This document shows positions 56,755 to 64,000 of a DNA stretch of 64,000 nucleotides, piece by piece. The DNA is from Adenanthera pavonina (taxonomy: Eukaryota > Streptophyta > Magnoliopsida > Fabales > Fabaceae). Under the pieces are notes generated by a model, which saw nothing but the letters and a program-made list of their open reading frames with translations, made no database searches and was not told where the DNA came from. Location of the stretch: the NCBI GenBank assembly GCA_026686845.1, contig JAIVEN010000004.1, positions 23,158,827-23,222,826 of the forward strand, written 5' to 3'. The number at the start of each line of letters is the position of its first letter. Within the stretch, counting starts at the first letter, position 1. The position numbers and the translations under genes were made by a program.

Positions 56755-59700
56755 ATATTCTAAGCCACATTCGCTAGTACCAATCTCTTCTAATTCATCC
56801 TCATTTAATGGGTCCTCTTCTATATCACTATCATTATTATCAATCACATTCTCTTTATCACTATCTTCGTACACTGCTAATTGTGCACCAGTGTCATCAA
56901 TGAATCCAAGCTCCTTAGTATCACAATTACTTCTTCATGATGATTCACCGTCCTCAATAATGGCTTGTGGCTATACATCATCTCTAAATAAGTCAATGAT
57001 GAGGTCAAGTTCTATAGGACTTTCATTGAATGCATTCAAGTTAACCACCAACTGTTGATAAGCTTCTTCATCAAGCATAACATTGTCTTCACTTGCATCA
57101 TTACCACCATCCTCATGTAGCATTTTGAAGGGGTCACACGGACTTGTTTTCACAACAATAAGCCAACTGAGCTCAATAATGTCATCCATGTAAAAAACTT
57201 GCTATGCTTGAGATGCCAAAATGAATGTTTCATTAGTCTCTAACGAATATTAAGTGTTTACACTTATAAACCCATACTTGTTAACCTTATATCCCATAGC
57301 AATATGGCACACATCCCATCAATGGCACTTAAACAAGTATATTTTTCTATTATCTATGTAAGACATCTCATAAATGTGCCCTAACACACCATAATATTCC
57401 TTTTCAACATTAGCGTCATCACCCTTAACCATGACTCCACTGTTTTGAGTTTTTTCCCTATTGCACAATCTTTTGTGTGGAAGCAAAATCCATTCACCTT
57501 AAACATGGAGTACTGATTAACCACCCTCAACGGATTGATTGATAAACTTATAAGCTCATTACTTGCATGGGCTTGTGAACTCAATTATATCACATAGGGA
57601 GACAAACAACCATTTGTTACAAATATGCAGGATTATTAAAGCAATTAACGTAAAGATATTTAGGTTAAAAAAATAGTAACTTGCTTGTAAATGAAACCAA
57701 TCAAGAAACTCTATGTAATGTCTTTGCTCGGTCATCAACAATTGAGCTTCAAGCTCTTTCCTATGCTCCCTACAAGTTATTCACATTGGTCAGAAAAATA
57801 TAAATCATGGCATTGTGGACCTGTTTGAATGTACAATTAACTTGCCAAATTTATAGTTAACTTACTCTATGTATGGCTAAACTTCTTCACAATTTTGTAG
57901 CACATACATTCTTGCTTGATGAAACTAGTCATGGGAAAGATGGATTGAATCAGATTGTCCTCTTGCTTTACTACTTCTCATAAATATAGAAAGGTCATAA
58001 TTATCATTAGAATTGTCATCATTCTTATGTGGCATATTTAATTTTGTTGAAAAACTTTTCAAGTATTATGAGCAAAAAGTGGGACTTTCCTTGGCCAAAT
58101 AACCTTATGCAATTGAGCCTTCAGGTGAAGCCTTGTTGCGAACATATGATTTAAGTGTCTACAAATACCTACGAGAAGTTATAACCCTCTAAGTAGATTC
58201 CAATGGTAAGTGATAAATGTGACTATTAATGAATTTTTCGACACAACCCACCTTTCAATTGGATACATCCATCGACATTGAACTAGTCTACTAGCTTTTG
58301 CCTCTCTTGCCAAGTGTACTGACAAGTGAACTAATACGTCAAAGAAAGTAGGTGGGAACATAGTCTCCAACTTGCACAGGGTTAATTCTATTTGACTTTG
58401 AATTTTGTCAAGTTCTTCATAGGTCAAACATTTTGAACAAAGATTTTTGAAAAATTTTCCCAACTCTATAATTGGTTCACACACTTTCTTAAGCAACATT
58501 CTACATATTGCAATAAGAATTATTTCTTGAAACAAAACATGATGATCATGGCACTTCAAACCAAATAGTTTTCGCTCATGAATATTGACACACCTTGAAA
58601 TATTTGATGTAAAAGCGTCAGGTACCTTTAAGTTAGCCAACAAGTTGCAATGGGTTTTTTTCTCATCAGGTTACAATGTGTAAGAAGTAGAAGGCATAAA
58701 CCATATATCTTTATCTTCTTGGAAAGCATGTAACTCACTCCTAAGGCCTAAGTCTTTCAAATCATGCCTACTTTTCAATGTGTCTTTTGTCTTCCCAACC
58801 ATGCCCATCATCATGGACACAATATTATCAAAAACATTTCTTTCTATGTGTATCACATCGAGATTATGTCATATCAGTAAGTTTTCCCAATAAAGCAATT
58901 GGAAAAAAAATACTTTTCTTCCTCTAGTTGTATGCATTGGTCAGGGAGTCATGCTTTCACTTTCGTTGATGTGTTTGAGCTTTCCTAAATGGCATATTGT
59001 AATTGCTTAAGTGCATCATTTCTAGTTAAGGGTATTGGTGCAACCCTATAATCTTTTTTCCCATTAAATGCTGCCCTATTTTGACGCTATAGGTGATTAG
59101 GTGGAAGAAAATGCCTATAACCTTTGTAACATAGCTTGCTCCTCAATGAAATGGAATGTGTGTCTTTGTGGCAACATGGGCATGCAAACTTGCCTTTGGT
59201 TGACCACCTTAAAAGGTTTCCATATGCAAGGAAGTCATTTATTGTCCACAAGATAGTTGCGTGCATAATGAAATTTAATTAAGAGTATGCATCATATGTT
59301 CTTACCCTTACTTCCCATTATTCTTTCAACTCCTCAATCATTGGTTGTAGGTAAACATCTATTTCATTTCCTGGACACTAAGGACCAGGAACAAGAAGTG
59401 TCATCATAAAGTATGAGTTTTTCATGCAAAGCCATGGTTGCAAATTATACGGTATGAAGACCACAAGCCATATGCTATGATTGGTACTCATATTCCTAAA
59501 GGATTGGAATCTATCACTTAGCAAACCTAACTAGACACTCCTTGGATCAGCTGAAAATCTAGGATATTGTTGATCAAAGGATTTCCAAGCACGTGCGTCA
59601 GATGGTTGTCTTAGCACACCATCATCTATGCGTTTCTCCTTGTGTCATCTCAATTCTGATGCTGTGTCTCTTGCCATATAAAGTCTTTGCAATCTAGGTG

Positions 59701-60505
59701 TTATTGGAAAATGCCACAAGACTTTCTGTGGAACCCTTTTATCTATCAAACTTCCATCTAGACATCTTGCACTTAGGGCATGATGTGCATTTGCATCTTC
59801 TTGTCAATACAATATGCAATTGTTACCACAAGCATCAACTTTTTTGTTATCCAAACCCAAATCACAAATTTCCTTCTTAGCTTCATAGAAAGAGTTAGGT
59901 ACTAAAGCCCCCTCCAGATGAACTTCTTTAAATAGGGACAACAATGCATCCATAGAAGTGTTACTACAATGGTTAAGGCACTTCAATTGAAGCAACTTCA
60001 AAATGAAAGACAATTTTGACATCTTGCCATAACCTAGATAAAGTTCAGTCTATGCATCTTTCAACAAATTGTTGGAATTTTCTTGCATCGACATTAGGAT
60101 CTTTACTCTCTTCTACTCTAATGTCCATATCACCCACTCTAGGAACTCCATATGCATTACCATCTCTACAAGGTTCTCCTCCTTAATAGTGTCTTCTTGT
60201 ACCACAATATTAGAAGGCCTAGAATCTCTCTCAAATCTTCTAATAACTTCCCTATGCAAGTGCCACACCTTCTAACTATCCCAAAAACCCTTCTTCAACT
60301 AGTTAAATCTTATGATGTTTCGCTCTTTGAATATAGTGTTCATGCAATCCTTGCAAGGACAATGTATTACAACCCTCACCCCATGTTGACTAAATGTCCA
60401 TTCTAGAAAACTATCTATTCCTCTAATGTACATTTGATTGGCTCTATCCTTAACATCTAACCAACTTTTATCTATATATTCCCTACATATAATGTTAGGA
60501 TCCAA
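56755..60505 (-). pseudogene. CACTA transposase, TNP2 type, degenerate
   Basis: Minus strand, from ATG 60505. First the transposase-associated domain: MDPNIICREYIDKSWLDVK and HCPCKDCMN (60505-60300). Then KLSFILKLLQLKCLNHCSN and DACGNNCILY (60020-59805). The TNP2 core (about 59670-58860) includes PSDARAWKSFDQQYPRFSAD, SIWLVVFIPYNLQPW, KNSYFMMTLLVPGP and FACPCCHKDTHS. MIHIERNVFDNI (58856) and the DUF4218 domain follow at 58643-58179 (SRCVNIHERKLFGLKCHDHH, FPPTFFDVLVHLSVHL, CRWMYPIERW). A DUF4216-like part lies at 57580-57120 in two frames, and an acidic tail ends near 56757. It has many stops, and a frame change near 57420. The enzyme would cut at the CACTA ends; this copy cannot be active. 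Confidence 0.88.
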
Positions 60506-62019
60506 GCTTAGGGATGTAATCTAGATTTTAGACACGTGAGATAGAAAAATATGAATCCAAATTTAAAAGTAATTTATTTCCTAAATAGATTATTCAATTT
60601 TACAACAACTAGGGAACTTTAGAAATACATTATCTAAACTTAGTGTTATTTCATCTCAGTGGATCTTATAATACGGTGATGAATAACCATTATGAACATT
60701 ACTCACTTGACTTTCTCTTTTCTAAAATAAAAACCAAAAAAAAAAGACGTAGAGAGATCTTGAGAAAGGGATTGAATAGCATCAGTTTGAGGTCATCTTT
60801 GTTCTAAAAAATTTACTTATATAAAACAAGAAACAGACCAAAATTGTAGCATATATCAATCCACATTTTTTATGTGATTCAAAAAAAGATGGTTAATCTC
60901 TAGCATTGCAACAAGAAATAGGGTTACCAAGAAAATACATACAATAGAATTTAGAGAAAAATGTCTGATTGCCAAATTTAGCCCCAGCCCCCTCTCCGAC
61001 TCCTGCAAAAATAAGCCAACAAAGTTGTTGTGAAAGAAAAGAAATTATTATGTTTTATAAATTAACTCATATGAATTTCTTGAAGCAAATAGAAGAACTC
61101 CCATATACTACATATTACTGCCACTTAAATTAATGTATAACTTTATGTATAGTGTAGGAAATAGACTTCCACAACAACCATAAGCTTCTTGAAGTAAAGG
61201 TCTGTTACCACAGAAAGGCAGTTAATCATAATTAGCTAGTAATCATTACTATAACTAAGCATATTTGGAAAATTTCATAAAGATTTGGTGCTCTCCAAAC
61301 TCAAGAGCTAGCTTTCCTAGTATGGTGCTGCCAAAGGTTATTGGCAATATATTTCAAAACTTACCACTGAATCACATTTCAATTGTTAAGCACTTGTGGT
61401 GATGCCAATATTTTAATGTTTATTGGGCCAAAAAGCTAGCACAAATCCAATCTATTGCTAGTACTAGGCAATAAAGCATTATGTTTTTTATCCAATTACA
61501 AGCTACATGACTTGAGTCTAACAGTAAAGCATGGGATTTTGATATGAGATTTATATGGACATTTGGGCTCTCCAACCTTACGAGTTAGATTTTGGGGTAT
61601 CATGCATATGATTAAGATGATTTAGGTAAGGAACCATTCTTTTCAAAGAAAACTGCCCAAACTCAACCCATTCTTCTAAACATAGTAAAAACTAAAATCT
61701 AATAGCACATTTAAGTCTTACATAGCAGATGGTTCTATCTCAGTTCACAATTTCTATTCCTACTGTAAAACATGTTAAATGACATTTTGATCATATTGTA
61801 TTAACATAGTGCTAATCAGATCTAGAACCATTCAAACTATTTGACTTTGTTTTCCCAACCTAAGGAGATTCTCCCCAACTTCTATGCCAACCCCAGGGGA
61901 ATTATTAAAAATGTAGTTAGTCACCATATCAAAAATAGGTTCATGTTTCCGAACTCAGTTTTTGGAAGTTCTACAGAAATCTACATCCGTATGACTATAT
62001 AAAATCAAAGTCAACTATT
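60506..62019. other. CACTA region upstream of the transposase gene
   Basis: About 1.5 kb of non-coding AT-rich sequence in the 5' part of the element, where promoter and leader are expected. It holds a poly-A-rich stretch near 60735 and one CCCC-rich block near 60985 (AGCCCCAGCCCCCTCTCCGA). No gene was seen. Confidence 0.5.
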
Positions 62020-62121
62020 TGGCACGTTTTTTATAAAATCGTTCTCGAAACGATTTTGCAGCACGTTTTATCCATAAACGTTTCAAAATCAGCGTTCCTG
62101 AAGACCAATTTTGTAGTAGTG
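62020..62121. repeat. CACTA right terminal and subterminal region
   Basis: It ends AATTTTGTAGTAGTG, the reverse complement of a CACTA terminus. Inside are inverted words AACGATTTT / AAAATCGTT (62037-62056) and AAACGTTT (62087), a typical subterminal arrangement. Confidence 0.65.
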
Positions 62122-63004
62122 CGGTTCACTTGGAATTCAAAGGAAATACATTTATAAAGGATATCTTTCACTAGTGTAAATAAGTCTATGTTAACAACTA
62201 AACACATTTAGACGAAATTAAACACCAATTTAAAAAATGAATTGAATTATCCATAAATGGGCTTATATAGTATGCATGGTATGTTACAACAATTATGAAC
62301 CCCTAGGGTACAAGCCATAACAATATAACCCATATATTGGCTTTAAATACCATTATATTAATTGGAATAATGACCTCCATATAAAATTGTATTTATTTTG
62401 TTTGTTCCTTTATACTAACATTAATAGGTCCTAAAGGAATCGAAACAACAAAGAAAAAAAGATCAAATAGGCCCCTTTAGCAATTGGAAATTGCATTCTA
62501 TACTGAAATGGGTGAAGAAAAAATAAAGAATATATATATCTTATATTCTTGCTTGTTCGTTAGCAAATGGGTGAAGAGATGGGTTCATGAATCACGACAT
62601 TGAAGAAGGAGTTGAGGCAAGAGCTACTCGATCCGTTAGATCAGGGAAGCAAACAAATGGGTTCCAATTGAAAAAGGAGGCAGTCATGACGTAGAGCTTC
62701 AGTGAGACAGACGCAGGACTGAGAAAGTAAGGGACAAAGAGGCTAAAAGACAGAGAGCTTCACTTGCTCAAAGAGCTATGATTTTTGTTAGAGCATTGAG
62801 GCAAAGAAATAGGTTTAACTTTCAAAGGAGGAGGAGGAGGAAAGAGCACATAAAGCTACGTTGAGGGAGTAAGGGACGTAGAGCATGAGAGATAGAGTTT
62901 GCTGGTTGGGAATTAGGGATTTGGAACCACGTAAAAGTAGAATAGTACACCAAAAAATTTAACATCAAATCAAAAGTATTGTTATATAAATTATTGTTTC
63001 AAAT
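62122..63004. other. Unassigned sequence with a purine-rich, partly duplicated block
   Basis: No gene was recognised. At 62580-62900 two purine-rich stretches share similar words in the same order (TTGAGGCAA..., AAAAGGAGG / AAAGGAGGAGG, GTAAGGGAC), suggesting an old tandem duplication of about 160 bp. Confidence 0.4.
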
Positions 63005-63190
63005 CCGAAGCTTAATGCTGTTGGCTCTTTGGTTCATAATGCCAATGAAAAGCCCCATGTCCGAGTTCGAATCTTGTTCTACCATTACTTCTATACTCTT
63101 TTCATGAGTGGTGCAGATTGATCCCTTTAACACATTAATGGTTTTGGTTGCGCCACATGTTCACTCTATACATGTAAAAAAAAAAAAAAA
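63005..63190 (+). mobile_element. tRNA-derived SINE
   Basis: An A-box-like TTGGCTCTTTGGTTCATAAT near 63021 and a B-box GAGTTCGAATCTTG at 63064 lie about 40 bp apart, as in a tRNA-type pol III promoter. About 110 bp of tRNA-unrelated sequence and a run of 14 A (63177-63190) follow. CAAAT stands before (63000-63004) and after (63191-63195) as a possible target duplication. The tRNA part cannot fold as a functional tRNA. Confidence 0.65.
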
Positions 63191-63195
63191 CAAAT

Positions 63196-63290
63196 GCATG
63201 TACAGGATTTAAGCATTCAACATGCGACCTAGATGATGAAAGAGTACTCTATGACCAACAACACCAATGTCACAATCTTGCCCGGCATGT
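63196..63290 (-). repeat. Second tRNA-like fragment, opposite strand
   Basis: The minus strand reads AGGTCGCATGTTGAATGC near 63223, resembling a T-arm with B box, preceded by an A-box-like GTTGGTCATAGAGTA. It may be a second, decayed SINE tail to tail with the first. Confidence 0.35.
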
Positions 63291-64000
63291 AAAACTATAT
63301 TATTTCTTAATTAAAAATAATACTAACATAAATCGTATCAAAAAAATTAACTATTAAATAATTAAAACATTAATAAATTTTATAATATGATCAAAATTAT
63401 ATTCTTTGCATGTATTTTAAGCAATCACATTCAATTAATAAATTATCACATTAATCAAATAATTTTCCTATTTCCTTAAATAAGTCTTACTTTAAACTTA
63501 ATTGCATGTATCAATGATTTTTAATTCAACTAAATAAATAATTTTGAAGTTATTGGATATTATATATATATATATGATTTTGGATTCAAAGAGGTATATT
63601 AGAATTGGAATTTGAAAGTTGAAATGTTATCCTAAAAGAGAATGATATTAAAGATGATATACATTCTAATATTTTATCTAAATAGTAAAGTCAACAAAGA
63701 CCAGTACAATTAGGTTGATAATCAACCCGATGTCCACTCTTTGTAAGGTTAAGTTGGACTGAGTTAATCTGATACATGAGATCGGATTGGCCCATGTCCT
63801 TAAGAAATATTCAAAAATAAAATAATGAATTAATTTTATTTATTAAAAAGTTATCAATATATTTATCCAAGTATATTTTCATGGAAAATAATATTAGGAT
63901 AAAAAGTAACATTTTCTAAAATCATAAGCACTCAATAATTATACATTATTTTTACAAAATATTAAGAAATCAATTTAAATTTTTAAATAAAATTAAAAAA
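63291..64000. other. Unassigned AT-rich sequence
   Basis: Very AT-rich, with a TATATATATATATA run near 63563. No gene or repeat relation was recognised. Confidence 0.5.

Larger units (their letters stand above)
50403..62121 (-). mobile_element. CACTA (En/Spm) transposon, degenerate, with nested solo LTR
   Basis: The left end reads CACTACACAAAAAATGAC; the reverse complement of the right end reads CACTACTACAAAATTGG. Between them lie the two genes usual for plant CACTA elements, both minus strand: TNP2-type transposase (60505 to about 56755) and a Ptta/En/Spm second gene (56607 to about 54880). The left end has a subterminal region of repeated GTGGCAAC / GTCGCCAC / GGTGACA motifs, the right end one of AACGTTT / AACGATTTT motifs. 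The adjoining trinucleotides (ATT and CGG) do not match and the subterminal motifs differ, so the two ends may belong to different elements. The genes themselves are secure. Confidence 0.55.

Noticed and set aside
57381..59880. Several short plus-strand frames in the CACTA region
   Set aside because: The minus strand carries recognisable TNP2, DUF4218 and DUF4216-type sequence there.
63015..63085. Functional tRNA gene
   Set aside because: A and B boxes are present, but acceptor and anticodon stems do not pair, and a poly-A tail follows; a SINE explains it better.

Overview
This is an AT-rich plant nuclear window built almost entirely of nested, decayed mobile elements. The evidence for a plant is direct: Ty1-copia elements of the Sirevirus type, Ty3-gypsy pol, a CACTA transposase pair, Stowaway-like MITEs and an integrated plant pararetrovirus. 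The host species cannot be named from the sequence. No complete host gene was found; one short exon-like gene remnant near 46.9-49.4 kb is the only likely non-transposon protein sequence. Every protein-coding remnant carries stops, frameshifts, deletions or lost catalytic residues.

Layout. 1-1975: two gypsy-type LTR pieces (family LTR1) joined head to tail. 3647-4149: two adjacent MITEs. 4355-5946: a Sirevirus-type solo LTR (family LTR4). 6088-15915: a tandemly duplicated 1.2-kb host segment; copy 1 is split by a 7.4-kb endogenous pararetrovirus (6729-about 14130) and copy 2 keeps the unoccupied site. 16.1-21.7 kb: an old LTR1 copy hit by a younger LTR1 solo LTR (17344-19768), then a second gypsy-type LTR family (LTR2). 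21.7-25.8 kb: 3' half of a Sirevirus (post-pol ORF, polypurine tract, 3' LTR). 25.8-27.9 kb: a gypsy pol remnant. 29.1-31.9 kb: LTR2 on the minus strand. 32.2-40.6 kb: two deleted Sirevirus copies in inverted, tail-to-tail orientation, one interrupted by an LTR1 solo LTR (35221-37769). 40.6-44.9 kb: LTR2 and LTR1 fragments, with a copia solo LTR (LTR3, 42562-44188) inside the latter. 44.9-46.8 kb: a long-TIR DNA transposon and a small solo LTR. 46.9-49.4 kb: the gene remnant split by an LTR1 solo LTR (47016-49375). 50.4-62.1 kb: a CACTA element with both usual genes on the minus strand, carrying an LTR2 solo LTR (50866-53424). 63.0-63.3 kb: a tRNA-derived SINE.

The main process visible is insertion followed by LTR-LTR recombination: seven solo LTRs still carry exact or one-mismatch 5-bp target duplications, so their boundaries and much of the nesting order can be read directly. 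The most unusual observations are the paralogous empty site beside the pararetrovirus, an uncharacterised C-terminal domain behind its RNase H, and, in LTR2, a 19-nt hairpin kept in four copies and followed at a fixed distance by a small basic-then-hydrophobic ORF in three of them.
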